Assembly: GCF_030418315.1 (NCBI RefSeq)
Contig: NZ_JAUHPV010000001.1
Coordinates: 372,001 to 436,000 of the forward strand
Source: Demequina zhanjiangensis
GTDB taxonomy: Bacteria > Actinomycetota > Actinomycetes > Actinomycetales > Demequinaceae
Direction of reading: 5' to 3'
Length of the DNA: 64,000 bases
Below, in pieces: positions 42,108 through 50,917 of the stretch (position 1 is its first letter; the number at the start of each line of letters is the position of its first letter). The position numbers were made by a program, and so were the translations under genes. The notes under the pieces are model-generated. The model made no database searches. It worked only from the letters and a program-made list of their open reading frames with translations, and was not told where the DNA came from.

Positions 42108-43838
42108 ATGCTCTGGAAGCTCCTCACCTCATCGATACGGCCGTACATGGGCCTGCTGGGCGGCATCATCGCCTTCCAGCTCGCGCAGTCGATCGCGAAC
42201 CTCTACCTGCCCAGCCTCAACGCCGACATCATCGACAACGGTGTGGCCGTCGGGGACCTGGGTCATATCTGGAGCGTGGGTGGCATCATGCTCGCGCTCA
42301 CCCTGGTCCAGGTGGCCTGTGCGATCAGCGCCGTGTACTTCGGAGCCAAGCTCGCGATGCGCGTCGGCCGCGATCTCCGCAGCCGCATCTTCGCCCGCGC
42401 CGGTTCCTTCTCCGAGGCGGAGGTGCAGCGCTTCGGGGCGCCGTCGCTCATCACCCGGACCACGAACGACGTCCAGCAGGTGCAGATGCTCGTGCTCATG
42501 GGCGCGACGATGCTCGTGAGCGCCCCGTTCATGGCGATCGGCGGAGTGATCATGGCCGTCCACCAGGACGCGGGCCTGTCCTGGATCATGGTGGTCGCGA
42601 TCCCGGTCCTGCTGATCGCCGTGATGGCGATCGTCACCCGCATGGTTCCCCACTTCCAGCGCATGCAGAAGCGGATCGACCGCGTCAACCAGGTGCTGCG
42701 CGAGCAGCTCACCGGTATCCGCGTGGTCCGCGCGTTCGTGCGCGAGCCGGTCGAGACACGACGCTTCGCGAAGGCCAACGAGGACGTCACCGAGTCGGCC
42801 CTCAAGGCGGGTCGGCTGATGGCCGCCATGTTCCCCATCGTGTTCGTAGTGCTGAACCTCAGCTCCGTCGCGGTCATCTGGTTCGGTGCGGACCGCGTGA
42901 ACAACGGCCAGATGCAGGTGGGAGCGCTCACCGCGTTCCTCACCTACCTGATCCAGATCCTGATGTCTGTGATGATGGCGACCTTCCTGTTCGTCATGCT
43001 GCCGCGCGCGACCGTCTCCGCCGACCGCATCGGCGAGGTCCTCGAGACCGAGACCACGGTGCTGGAGGCCGACGCCCCGGTCACCGAGTTCCCCGCTCCG
43101 GGCGAGCTCGTCTTCGACCGCGTCGACTTCGCCTACCCGGGCGCGGAGCAGCCGGTGCTCGGCGACATCACCTTCACCGCCGACCCCGGCACGACGACGG
43201 CCGTCATCGGCTCGACGGGCGCGGGCAAGTCCACCCTCGTCGGCCTGGTGCCCCGTCTGTACGACGCGACCTCCGGCGCCATCCGTGTCTCCGGCGTCGA
43301 CGTGCGCGAGGCCGGGCTCGAAGCGCTGTGGTCGCGGCTCGGGATCGTCCCCCAGCGCCCCTACCTGTTCTCGGGCACCGTCGCGTCGAACCTCCGATAC
43401 GGCGCCCCCGACGCGACCGACGAGGAGCTCTGGCACGCGCTCGAGGTCGCGCAGGGCGCCGACTTCGTCCGCGCGATGCCCGACGGGCTCGATACGGAGG
43501 TCGCCCAGGGTGGCACCTCGGTCTCGGGAGGCCAGCGGCAACGCCTCGCGATCGCGAGAGCGCTCGTGAGGCGGCCCGACATCCTGGTATTCGACGACTC
43601 GTTCTCCGCGCTCGACACCGCGACGGACGCCAGGCTGAGAGCCGCGCTCGCGCGGGAGTTCGCCGAGACGACAGTGCTCGTCGTCGCGCAGCGTGTGTCG
43701 TCGATCGTCGACGCCGACCAGATCCTGGTGCTCGAGGATGGCCGGATCATCGCTCGTGGCACGCACGCCGAGCTGCTGGAGACGTCCGAGACCTACCAGG
43801 AGATCGTCAGCACGCAGCTGCGAGTGGAGGCGGCATGA
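42108..43838 (+). CDS. ABC exporter half-transporter with degenerate ATPase site (heterodimer subunit A)
   Basis: This 576-aa protein fuses a six-helix type IV ABC exporter membrane domain (about 1-310) with an ATPase domain. It has Walker A 'GSTGAGKST', the canonical signature 'VSGGQRQRLAIARAL' and a Walker B 'ILVFDDSFSALD', in which the catalytic Glu is replaced by Asp. That substitution marks the degenerate-site subunit of heterodimeric exporters such as TM287/288 or BmrCD. The next gene encodes the partner. It probably exports drugs or lipids; the substrate is not readable. Confidence 0.9.
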   Translation: MLWKLLTSSIRPYMGLLGGIIAFQLAQSIANLYLPSLNADIIDNGVAVGDLGHIWSVGGIMLALTLVQVACAISAVYFGAKLAMRVGRDLRSRIFARAGSFSEAEVQRFGAPSLITRTTNDVQQVQMLVLMGATMLVSAPFMAIGGVIMAVHQDAGLSWIMVVAIPVLLIAVMAIVTRMVPHFQRMQKRIDRVNQVLREQLTGIRVVRAFVREPVETRRFAKANEDVTESALKAGRLMAAMFPIVFVVLNLSSVAVIWFGADRVNNGQMQVGALTAFLTYLIQILMSVMMATFLFVMLPRATVSADRIGEVLETETTVLEADAPVTEFPAPGELVFDRVDFAYPGAEQPVLGDITFTADPGTTTAVIGSTGAGKSTLVGLVPRLYDATSGAIRVSGVDVREAGLEALWSRLGIVPQRPYLFSGTVASNLRYGAPDATDEELWHALEVAQGADFVRAMPDGLDTEVAQGGTSVSGGQRQRLAIARALVRRPDILVFDDSFSALDTATDARLRAALAREFAETTVLVVAQRVSSIVDADQILVLEDGRIIARGTHAELLETSETYQEIVSTQLRVEAA

Positions 43839-45823
43839 GCACCGAGACGCAGAACCGGCCGCAGCAGCGCCGGGGCGGCCCCGGCCCGATGGGGCACGGC
43901 ATGGGTGGCGCGCCCGCCGAGAAGGCCTCCGACTTCAAGGGGTCCCTCAGGCGTCTGGCCGGCCACCTGCGCCCCGAGAAGGGCCTCGTCTGGTTCGTGA
44001 TCTTCCTGGGGGCCGCGTCCGTCGCGCTCAACGTGACAGGCCCCAAGATCCTCGGCAACGCGACCACGATCGTGTTCGAGGGCCTCATCAGCGGGACCGG
44101 GATCGACTTCGGGCGGGTCCACACGATCCTCGCCTGGCTGATCGTCATCTACCTGTGCGCGGCCCTGCTGCAGTTCATCCAGGGGTACATCCTCAACGGC
44201 ATCACGCAGCGCACCGTCTACCGCCTGCGCGAGCAGGTCGAGGCGAAGATCCACCGCCTGCCCCTCAGTTACGTGGACCGCCACCAGCGCGGCGAGCTCC
44301 TGTCGCGCGTCACCAACGACATCGACAACGTGTCGCAGACGCTCCAGCAGACGCTCAGCCAGCTCTTCACGTCGCTGCTCACCGTCGTCGGCGTGCTCGC
44401 CATGATGATCTACATCTCGCCGTGGCTCGCTCTCGTCGCGATCGTCTCGATCCCCCTCACGCTCGGCATCGTGATGCAGGTCGCCAAGCGCTCGCAGCCC
44501 AAGTTCGTCGAGCAGTGGAAGTACACGGGCGACCTCAACGGCCAGATCGAGGAGGGCTACACGGGTCACGCGCTCGTCAAGGTGTTCGGCCGCCAGAAGG
44601 AGACGCAGCAGGAGTTCGCGCGCAAGAACGAGGAGCTCTACGAGGCGAGCTTCGGCGCCCAGTTCATCTCCGGCATCATCATGCCGTCCACGATGTTCGT
44701 CGGGAACCTCGTGTACGTCGCCGTCGCCGTCGTCGGCGGGGTGATGGTCACCAACGGCAGCCTCCCGCTCGGTGACGTGCAGGCGTTCATCCAGTACTCG
44801 CGACAGTTCCAGCAGCCGCTCACCCAGCTCGGCTCCATGGCCAACCTCATGCAGTCCGGCGTGGCAAGCGCGGAGCGGGTGTTCGAGCTGCTCGACGCCG
44901 AGGAGCAGAGCCCCGATGAGGACCCGGCGCAGTCGCCCGAGGACAACCACGGGCGTCTTGTGTTCGAGGACGTCACGTTCCGGTACGTCGAGGACAAGCC
45001 GCTGATCGACAACCTGGACCTGGTCGTGGAGCCGGGCCGCACCGTCGCGATCGTGGGTCCGACCGGCGCCGGCAAGACGACGCTCGTCAACCTCGTGATG
45101 CGCTTCTACGAGCTGAACGGCGGCCGGATCACGCTCGACGGCGCGGACATCGCCAAGATGACCAGGGATGATCTCCGCTCCCGCACCGGCATGGTCCTTC
45201 AGGACGCGTGGCTCTTCGGAGGCACGATCCGGGACAACATCGCCTACGGGCGCGAGGGTGCGACGGAGGACGAGATCCTCGACGCCGCCAAGGCCGCCTA
45301 CGTGGACCGCTTCGTCCACTCGCTTCCCGACGGCTACGACACCGTGCTGGACGACGACGCCACGAACGTCTCGGTCGGCGAGCGCCAGCTCATCACGATC
45401 GCGCGTGCGTTCGTCTCCCAGCCGCAGGTGCTGATCCTGGACGAGGCGACGAGCTCCGTCGACACCCGCACCGAGCTGCTCGTGCAGCACGCCATGGAGA
45501 AGCTCCGCCGTGACCGCACGGCGTTCGTGATCGCACACCGGCTGTCCACGATCCGCGACGCCGACCTGATCCTCGTGATGGAGCACGGCTCGATCGTCGA
45601 GAAGGGCACGCACGACGAGCTCCTCGCGGCGAAGGGTGCGTACGCGCGCCTGTACGAGGCGCAGTTCTCGGCGCCGATCGACGAGGTCGAGCCGCCGATC
45701 GACCCGGTCAACCCGCCTTCTGGCGCGGTGCCGGTGGCCTTCGACGATCCGTCGGTGCCCCGCCCGGACGCCCCGCCGCATCGGGGAGAGGAGATCGACG
45801 ACGCGGACGTCGACCGAGCCTGA
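43835..45823 (+). CDS. ABC exporter half-transporter (heterodimer subunit B)
   Basis: This 662-aa partner has a 35-residue Gly/Pro-rich N-terminal tail, a six-helix membrane domain, and an ATPase domain with Walker A 'GPTGAGKTT' and a complete Walker B 'ILDEATSSVD' with catalytic Glu. Its signature motif reads 'VSVGERQ' instead of LSGGQ. The altered signature here and the Asp in subunit A would together form the single non-hydrolytic site, so the two lesions are complementary. The C-terminal 50 residues are Pro- and Asp-rich. ATG 43835 overlaps the upstream stop (ATGA) after GTGGAGG. Confidence 0.9.
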   Translation: MSTETQNRPQQRRGGPGPMGHGMGGAPAEKASDFKGSLRRLAGHLRPEKGLVWFVIFLGAASVALNVTGPKILGNATTIVFEGLISGTGIDFGRVHTILAWLIVIYLCAALLQFIQGYILNGITQRTVYRLREQVEAKIHRLPLSYVDRHQRGELLSRVTNDIDNVSQTLQQTLSQLFTSLLTVVGVLAMMIYISPWLALVAIVSIPLTLGIVMQVAKRSQPKFVEQWKYTGDLNGQIEEGYTGHALVKVFGRQKETQQEFARKNEELYEASFGAQFISGIIMPSTMFVGNLVYVAVAVVGGVMVTNGSLPLGDVQAFIQYSRQFQQPLTQLGSMANLMQSGVASAERVFELLDAEEQSPDEDPAQSPEDNHGRLVFEDVTFRYVEDKPLIDNLDLVVEPGRTVAIVGPTGAGKTTLVNLVMRFYELNGGRITLDGADIAKMTRDDLRSRTGMVLQDAWLFGGTIRDNIAYGREGATEDEILDAAKAAYVDRFVHSLPDGYDTVLDDDATNVSVGERQLITIARAFVSQPQVLILDEATSSVDTRTELLVQHAMEKLRRDRTAFVIAHRLSTIRDADLILVMEHGSIVEKGTHDELLAAKGAYARLYEAQFSAPIDEVEPPIDPVNPPSGAVPVAFDDPSVPRPDAPPHRGEEIDDADVDRA

Positions 45824-45964
45824 CAAAGGGCCGCAGCGCGGGACCGACCAGGCGCGCAGGGCCGCCACCTGGCTCCGCTGGGCCGTCCCTGATGCGGCCC
45901 GCGTTCCAGCGACGTACCGTAAGGAGGGCTGACGCGGGCAAGTCGTCGCCAGGGGAGGTGCCTC

Positions 45965-46432
45965 ATGTCGATGACCGTCGAGACCGTCGAGGCGAGGACG
46001 ATCGCCAGCATTCGCGACAGCTGCGCGATGGAGGAGATGGCCGACGCCATGGGTCGGGGATTCGGCCGCATCATGAGCCTCCTCTCCGCACAGGGTGCGG
46101 CCCCCGTCGGCCCTCCGATGACGATCTACCCCGAGCCGATGGCTGACGGCGCCCCCGTCGTGTTCGAGACGGCGGTGCCCGTGCCGCGCGGAACTCGGGG
46201 CGACGACGTCGTCCAGGTCTCCGAGATGCCCACCGCGCACGTCGCCGTGTTCATGCATGAAGGTCCGTACAGCGAGCTCGGTCGCACGTATATAACGGCC
46301 GCGGGTCAGATGCGCGAGGCGGGGCTGCTTCCCGGAGGCGGGCCCCGGGAGATCTACCTGAACGACCCGGGCGAGACCCCTCCCGAGCAGCTGCTCACCC
46401 GCATCGAGTTCCCCGTCTTCGAACCCGACTGA
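45965..46432 (+). CDS. GyrI-like / AraC effector-binding-domain protein
   Basis: This 155-aa protein is a stand-alone GyrI-like small-molecule-binding domain. 'VETVEARTIASIRDSCAMEEMADAMGRGFGRIMSLL' and 'HEGPYSELGRTYITAAGQM' followed by 'EIYLNDPGETPPEQLLTRIEFPV' match the effector-binding domain of AraC/BmrR-type proteins. No DNA-binding part is present. Such proteins bind or hydrolyse lipophilic compounds; it follows an exporter operon by 141 bp, which may hint at a shared ligand. ATG 45965 has GGGGAGG five nt upstream. Confidence 0.85.
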   Translation: MSMTVETVEARTIASIRDSCAMEEMADAMGRGFGRIMSLLSAQGAAPVGPPMTIYPEPMADGAPVVFETAVPVPRGTRGDDVVQVSEMPTAHVAVFMHEGPYSELGRTYITAAGQMREAGLLPGGGPREIYLNDPGETPPEQLLTRIEFPVFEPD

Positions 46433-46439
46433 ACCGACC

Positions 46440-47486
46440 TCAGAACGAGTCCCGCTCACCCTCCGAGTCGAACGTGTACGACGGCACGAACTCCAGGATG
46501 ATCGTGTCCACGTCCAGGCCCGACTCGGCCATGTCCTCGTAGACGGCCTCCACGTCCGGAAGCGGGGGAGTGCCCTTGATGAGGACATGCACCATGCTGT
46601 TCTCGCGCGCCGTGACGGACACGATCGTCCACTTGGATCCGGCGGCCGCCTCGTTGACATAGGTGCGGATCTGCGCGATCCGCGAGTTGTTCTGGATCGC
46701 GTGCGCCGTCGACCAGGTGAGAGGTCCGCTCACCGCGAGCACCAGCGCCGCCATCGTGAGATAGGTGCGGGAACGACGCCGACGCTCCGCCTCCTTGTCA
46801 TCTGAGGCCTCAAGTCTCAGGCGCGAGTACCCGAACACCCCCATGATCAGCGCGCCGGTCGCCAGGATGGCCGCGACGTTGGTCGCGAACAGCAGCACGG
46901 CGCCGAAGGCCTGCCCCGGCTCGCCCGACTCGAGCGCCAGGCCGGCAGCGCACAGCGGCGGCACGAGCGAGATCGCGATCGCCACGCCTGGGAGGGTGTC
47001 GGAGATGTCGGACCGGATCAGCGCGATCGATCCGACGACGCCCACGGCCAGCGCCGCGAAAAGATCGACCAGTCCGGGGGACACCCGGCCCGCGATCTGC
47101 GAGTTCGTCTCCGCAGTCATCGGCGACACGACGAGCAGTCCAAGCAGGAACCCGACTCCCACCGCGGCCGCGGCGCCCGACAGCATCAGCGCGACCGATC
47201 GGACCAGGTTCCGATGGTCTCCGAGCACGGTGGAGAGCATCGTCCCCTGGATGGGGCGCATCAGCGGCGCGACGATCATCGCGCCGATCACGGTCGCCGT
47301 GGAGTTCGCCACGATCCCCGCAGTAGCGATCGCGCTCGCGAGCAGCAGGAGCAGCCAGAAGCGCGTGTGCATGGAGCGCACCTTCGCCGCCGCGCCGTCG
47401 AAGAACACCGCATCCCGCATGTAGTCGACGGTGTTCAGCCGACCCGACCAGCGGGTCTCCCTCACCTGAGCAGCCCAGGACGTCAT
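46440..47486 (-). CDS. DUF389 family membrane protein
   Basis: This 348-aa protein has about seven hydrophobic segments and the DUF389 (TIGR00341-like) motif 'STATVIGAMIVAPLMRPIQGTMLSTVLGD' near residues 65-95. The C-terminal 100 residues are a soluble domain ending in acidic sequence. The function of the family is unknown. It is convergent with the GyrI-like gene with 7 bp between stops. Confidence 0.82.
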   Translation of the reverse strand: MTSWAAQVRETRWSGRLNTVDYMRDAVFFDGAAAKVRSMHTRFWLLLLLASAIATAGIVANSTATVIGAMIVAPLMRPIQGTMLSTVLGDHRNLVRSVALMLSGAAAAVGVGFLLGLLVVSPMTAETNSQIAGRVSPGLVDLFAALAVGVVGSIALIRSDISDTLPGVAIAISLVPPLCAAGLALESGEPGQAFGAVLLFATNVAAILATGALIMGVFGYSRLRLEASDDKEAERRRRSRTYLTMAALVLAVSGPLTWSTAHAIQNNSRIAQIRTYVNEAAAGSKWTIVSVTARENSMVHVLIKGTPPLPDVEAVYEDMAESGLDVDTIILEFVPSYTFDSEGERDSF

Positions 47487-47591
47487 GGCGCAGCCTCTCG
47501 TCGCGGCGCCCCCGTCAGCGCCGTTGCTCGCAGAGTAGGGCCGACGGGTTGCACGCCTCGATCGCCACGCCGCGTGCGCGACCGCGCTCCG

Positions 47592-47915
47592 TCAGGCGAG
47601 GAGCTTGGCCTTGGCGGCGGCGAACTCCGCGTCGTCCAGCAGGCCGGCGGCTCGCATCTCCCCGAGCTTCGCAAGCTGCGCCATGAGGTCGTCGCCCGCA
47701 GACGGCGCCGCGGCCACCTGTGGCGGCGCCTGGGCCGGCACCGCCTCCACGTAGCCCTGCTGCACCGGGGCCTGCTGCATCGGTGCCGACCGCTGCTGCG
47801 CTCGCGCCGCCTGCCTGCGCGCCACGTTCCCCGACACCGCGGTCGCGGTGCCCGAGATGACCGCCGTCCGCGCCATCGTTCCGAGCAGGCCCGGCCTGCC
47901 GACTCTCCTGGGCAT
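47592..47915 (-). CDS. SHOCT domain protein
   Basis: This 107-aa protein has a basic N-terminal region with a weakly hydrophobic stretch (about 8-30), a Gln/Pro/Ala-rich linker, and a C-terminal SHOCT domain 'LAKLGEMRAAGLLDDAEFAAAKAKLLA'. SHOCT domains are short oligomerisation modules. It follows the DUF6325-like gene by 28 bp and is probably co-transcribed with it, a pairing that recurs in Actinobacteria in my recollection. The role is unknown. Confidence 0.8.
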   Translation of the reverse strand: MPRRVGRPGLLGTMARTAVISGTATAVSGNVARRQAARAQQRSAPMQQAPVQQGYVEAVPAQAPPQVAAAPSAGDDLMAQLAKLGEMRAAGLLDDAEFAAAKAKLLA

Positions 47916-47943
47916 GATCGCTCCTTGCTACTCGGTTGCTCGG

Positions 47944-48378
47944 CTACTCGTCCCCGAGGGCCGCGACGGCCTCGAGCACCTCGTCGGCCACGGGGCCAGG
48001 GATGCGCACGGTGTCGAGCAGCTCGCCGCCCGCCGTCGCGATCGCGTCCCGCAGCGGGACGACCCACGTGTGCTCGAAGCACAGGATCGCCGCCGCCGCG
48101 CCGACGGGCAGGTCCTCGACCAGCTCGTCCACGTCCTCCTCGGAGATCAGGCCATCGATCTCGGACACGATCGCCGCCAGGGCGCCCAGCGCGTCGTCCG
48201 CCCCGTCCTGGATCTCCAGCACCGTCGCCGCGCCGTCGGCGTCCTTGCTCACCATCACGGCGTCGACGATCCTGATCACGCCGGAGCCCACGAGCCGTTC
48301 CAGCTCCGGCATGATCGACCCGTCGAACCTCCCGTGCGCGAAGCCGATGGTCACCACTTCGATTGGCCCGAGTCCCAT
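47944..48378 (-). CDS. DUF6325-like (DUF1269-type) small protein
   Basis: This 144-aa acidic protein begins 'MGLGPIEVVTIGFAHGRFDGSIMPELERLV' and contains 'IRIVDAVMVSKDADG', features of the actinobacterial DUF6325 family related to DUF1269. It has no signal peptide. ATG 48378 has TAAGGA eight nt upstream. Members are found next to SHOCT proteins, as here. The function is unknown; a stress or envelope role is only a guess. Confidence 0.78.
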   Translation of the reverse strand: MGLGPIEVVTIGFAHGRFDGSIMPELERLVGSGVIRIVDAVMVSKDADGAATVLEIQDGADDALGALAAIVSEIDGLISEEDVDELVEDLPVGAAAAILCFEHTWVVPLRDAIATAGGELLDTVRIPGPVADEVLEAVAALGDE

Positions 48379-48509
48379 AGCCTGGTCCTTACCCCCGCGG
48401 GCCCTCGGCAAGGGCCCTCCTTCGGCGAGGCTATGCCCGCCCGCGGAGGCCAGCAACAGATGCGCGCGACGCGCCGCGAACGCCGATTGTGCAGGGGTGA
48501 GCGCGGTGC

Positions 48510-48669
48510 TACGCTGGGCGTGCTTCCCCCGGAACGGCGCGTATCGCCCCGGCGGACAGCAATCCACGTGTGAGGCGTCCGTCCTTCGATGGCGCATACG
48601 CGTACGTACCCGCGTGGATCGGACTCGCACTCAGAAGCCAAGCGTGCTCGTGCGAGGGAAGGAAAGTAC
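48510..48669 (+). promoter_or_regulatory. Promoter and long 5' leader of rho
   Basis: A -10 hexamer TACGCT (48510-48515) is followed by about 150 nt of untranslated leader before the rho start. The leader has C-rich stretches (for example 48524-48530 and 48552-48556) that could serve Rho autoregulation, which is known for rho in other bacteria. I see no strong hairpin and no convincing short reading frame in it. Confidence 0.4.
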
Positions 48670-50481
48670 GTGACCGACACGACGACGGCCGCCGACAACA
48701 CCGCGGCCCTCTCAGCGATGAAGCTTCCCCAGCTCCAGGCACTTGCGGCCGAGCTCGGTGTCTCCGGCACCGCGCGCATGCGCAAGTCCGACCTGGTCGA
48801 GGCCATCCGCAACGGCGGCGTGGTGCCGTCCAAGGCTGCGGAGCCCAAGAACGCGGAGCCCAAGAACGCTGAGCAGAAGAAGGCAGAGCCCAAGAAGGCG
48901 GCCTCCAAGAAGTCTGCGCCCAAGAAGCAGGCCGAGCCTGAGGCGAAGGCGGGCTCCGACGCTCAGCCTGAGCTCACGATCGAGCTGCCCTCGGCCGACT
49001 CCCGCAACGCCGGCAACGACCAGGCCGCGAACGCCGACCAGGGCGACGAGACCCCCGACGAGCGCGCGCGTCGCGCCAAGGAGGCCGTCTCGCTCGCCGC
49101 GTCCGGCGACTCCGACGGTGGCGAGCGCCGTCAGGGCAACAACAACGGCGGCAACCGCAACAACAACCAGAACAACCAGGACGACGGCGAGGGGGACCGC
49201 GGCAGCCGACGCCGCCGTGGCCGCGGCCGTGGCCGAGGCCGCAACCGTGACCGCGAGGGCAACGAGGGCGGCGGCAGCAACGACGGCGGCTCGCAGCGCC
49301 AGGCGCAGGACGAGGACGCACCGCGCGAGGGTGAGGAGATCACCCCCATCGGCGGCATCGTCGACGTGCTCGACAACTACGCCTTCATCCGCACCGCCGG
49401 CTACCTGCCCGGCAAGGCCGACGTGTACGTCTCGCAGAACCAGGTCCGCAAGTACGGTCTGCGCCGCGGAGACGCCGTGGCCGGCACCGCGCGCCCGCCC
49501 CGCCCGGGCGAGCGCGGTCAGCGTCAGAAGTTCTCGGCGCTCGCCTCGATCAGCCAGGTCAACGGCCAGGCCCCCGAGGACGCCAAGGGCCGTCCGGTCT
49601 TCGGCGACCTGACGCCGCTGTACCCGCAGCAGCGCCTGCACCTCGAGACCGAGTCGCGCAACATGACGAACCGCGTGATCGACCTGGTCGCGCCGATCGG
49701 TAAGGGCCAGCGAGGCCTCATCGTCTCCCCGCCCAAGGCCGGTAAGACCCTCGTCCTGCAGTCGATCGCGAACGCGATCTCGCAGAACAACCCCGAGGTC
49801 CACCTCATGGTCGTGCTCGTCGACGAGCGCCCCGAGGAGGTCACGGACATGCAGCGCACGGTCCGCGGCGAGGTCATCGCCTCGACGTTCGACCGTCCCG
49901 CGTCCGACCACACGGCGGTCGCCGAGCTCGCGATCGAGCGCGCGAAGCGTCTGACCGAGATGGGTCAGGACGTGGTCGTGCTGCTCGACTCGATCACCCG
50001 CCTGGGCCGCGCGTACAACATCGCCGCCCCCGCCTCGGGCCGCATCCTCTCCGGTGGTGTCGACTCGTCGGCCCTCTACCCGCCCAAGCGCTTCTTCGGC
50101 GCGGCTCGCAACATCGAGCACGGCGGCTCCCTCACGATCCTCGCGACCGCGCTCGTCGAGACCGGCTCCAAGGCCGACGAGGTCATCTTCGAGGAGTTCA
50201 AGGGCACCGGAAACATGGAGCTCAAGCTCTCCCGCACGCTCGCCGACCGCCGCATCTTCCCGGCTGTCGACGTGAACGCGTCGGGCACGCGCCGCGAGGA
50301 GATCCTCATGAGCGCCGAGGAGCTGAAGATCATGTGGAAGCTGCGTCGCGTGCTCACCGCGCTCGAGCAGCAGCAGGCCATCGAGCTCCTCCTGGGCAAG
50401 CTCAAGGAGAACAAGACCAACACCGAGTTCCTCATGCAGGTCGCGAAGACCACGCCGGGAGCCGACGACGCGGAGAAGTAG
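48670..50481 (+). CDS. rho: Transcription termination factor Rho
   Basis: This 603-aa hexameric RNA helicase terminates transcription. The N-terminal Rho_N domain (about 14-50, 'MKLPQLQALAAELGVSGTARMRKSDLVEAI') is followed by a long low-complexity insert (about 55-215): Lys/Ala/Glu repeats, an Asn/Gly/Gln-rich stretch and an RRGRGRG stretch. The RNA-binding OB fold starts near 222 ('GGIVDVLDNYAFIRT'), and the RecA-like motor has Walker A 'SPPKAGKT' near 352. The insert is typical of actinobacterial Rho and can bind structured or GC-rich RNA. GTG 48670 follows GGAAGGAAAG. Confidence 0.95.
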   Translation: MTDTTTAADNTAALSAMKLPQLQALAAELGVSGTARMRKSDLVEAIRNGGVVPSKAAEPKNAEPKNAEQKKAEPKKAASKKSAPKKQAEPEAKAGSDAQPELTIELPSADSRNAGNDQAANADQGDETPDERARRAKEAVSLAASGDSDGGERRQGNNNGGNRNNNQNNQDDGEGDRGSRRRRGRGRGRGRNRDREGNEGGGSNDGGSQRQAQDEDAPREGEEITPIGGIVDVLDNYAFIRTAGYLPGKADVYVSQNQVRKYGLRRGDAVAGTARPPRPGERGQRQKFSALASISQVNGQAPEDAKGRPVFGDLTPLYPQQRLHLETESRNMTNRVIDLVAPIGKGQRGLIVSPPKAGKTLVLQSIANAISQNNPEVHLMVVLVDERPEEVTDMQRTVRGEVIASTFDRPASDHTAVAELAIERAKRLTEMGQDVVVLLDSITRLGRAYNIAAPASGRILSGGVDSSALYPPKRFFGAARNIEHGGSLTILATALVETGSKADEVIFEEFKGTGNMELKLSRTLADRRIFPAVDVNASGTRREEILMSAEELKIMWKLRRVLTALEQQQAIELLLGKLKENKTNTEFLMQVAKTTPGADDAEK

Positions 50482-50490
50482 CGCGCGTAC

Positions 50491-50555
50491 GGACGACGCT
50501 GCAGCGTCGTCCGGGTGAGGCGAGGGCCCCGGGAGCAGCAGCTCCCGGGGCCCTT
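50491..50555 (+). terminator. Two consecutive hairpins after rho
   Basis: A 22-bp perfect palindrome lies at 50491-50512 (GGACGACGCTG and its complement). A second hairpin pairs AGGGCCCCGGGAGC (50523-50536) with GCTCCCGGGGCCCT (50541-50554) around an AGCA loop. A short T-containing stretch (TTCGCTGTT) follows the second. This is a probable intrinsic terminator for rho. Confidence 0.7.
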
Positions 50556-50917
50556 CGCTGTTCCGGCTGGCGCGTCGTCGCCCTCAGCCTGCCGTCGCGT
50601 CGTCCTGGCCGCCGCGCCCGCCGCTTCGGTGCGCTCGCCCGGGGCACGACGACGGCTGGGTGCCACCCGCGCACGCCACCCCTGCGCGCTGGCATCGCAT
50701 GAGTGCTGAGAGGCTGATGATTCCCGGCACTCATGCGATGCCGGGGAGCTGCGCGAGGGAGTGAAGCGGCCGAGGCAGCCGGGCGAGCGCGGGATTCGCT
50801 CACCCCTTGACAGGCGTGGCAGAATAGTCCGTTGGCTCGGTCTGCGGATCGGGTCCATGGCATCCGGTTCACCGAAGCGAGGTACGCGAGGACCCGGACG
50901 CACATCTAAGGGAGATC
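50556..50917 (+). other. Intergenic region between rho and rpmE
   Basis: No gene is supported here. The region holds a perfect 16-bp inverted repeat (50691-50742, listed separately) and, closer to rpmE, a TTGACA box at 50807-50812 that could be its -35 element. I do not find a -10 box at 16-18 bp from it; a TAGTCC at 50825-50830 would be too close. The last 80 bp before rpmE have no hairpin. Confidence 0.4.
50691..50742. repeat. Perfect 16-bp inverted repeat upstream of rpmE
   Basis: GGCATCGCATGAGTGC (50691-50706) is matched by GCACTCATGCGATGCC (50727-50742), with a 20-nt loop. The arms are of mixed composition, not a GC-only terminator stem, and no U-tract follows. It lies 180 bp before rpmE, beyond the rho terminators. 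It may be an RNA structure, a protein-binding site or a small repeat element. Confidence 0.8.

Noticed and set aside
48589..48669. An earlier ATG start for rho at 48589
   Set aside because: No ribosome binding site there, and the extra residues do not match the start of Rho proteins; GTG 48670 has GGAAGG upstream and begins right before the Rho_N domain.
50432..50905. A 157-codon minus-strand frame between rho and rpmE
   Set aside because: Arg/Ala/Pro-rich shadow composition, no ribosome binding site, and it spans two terminator hairpins and the inverted repeat.
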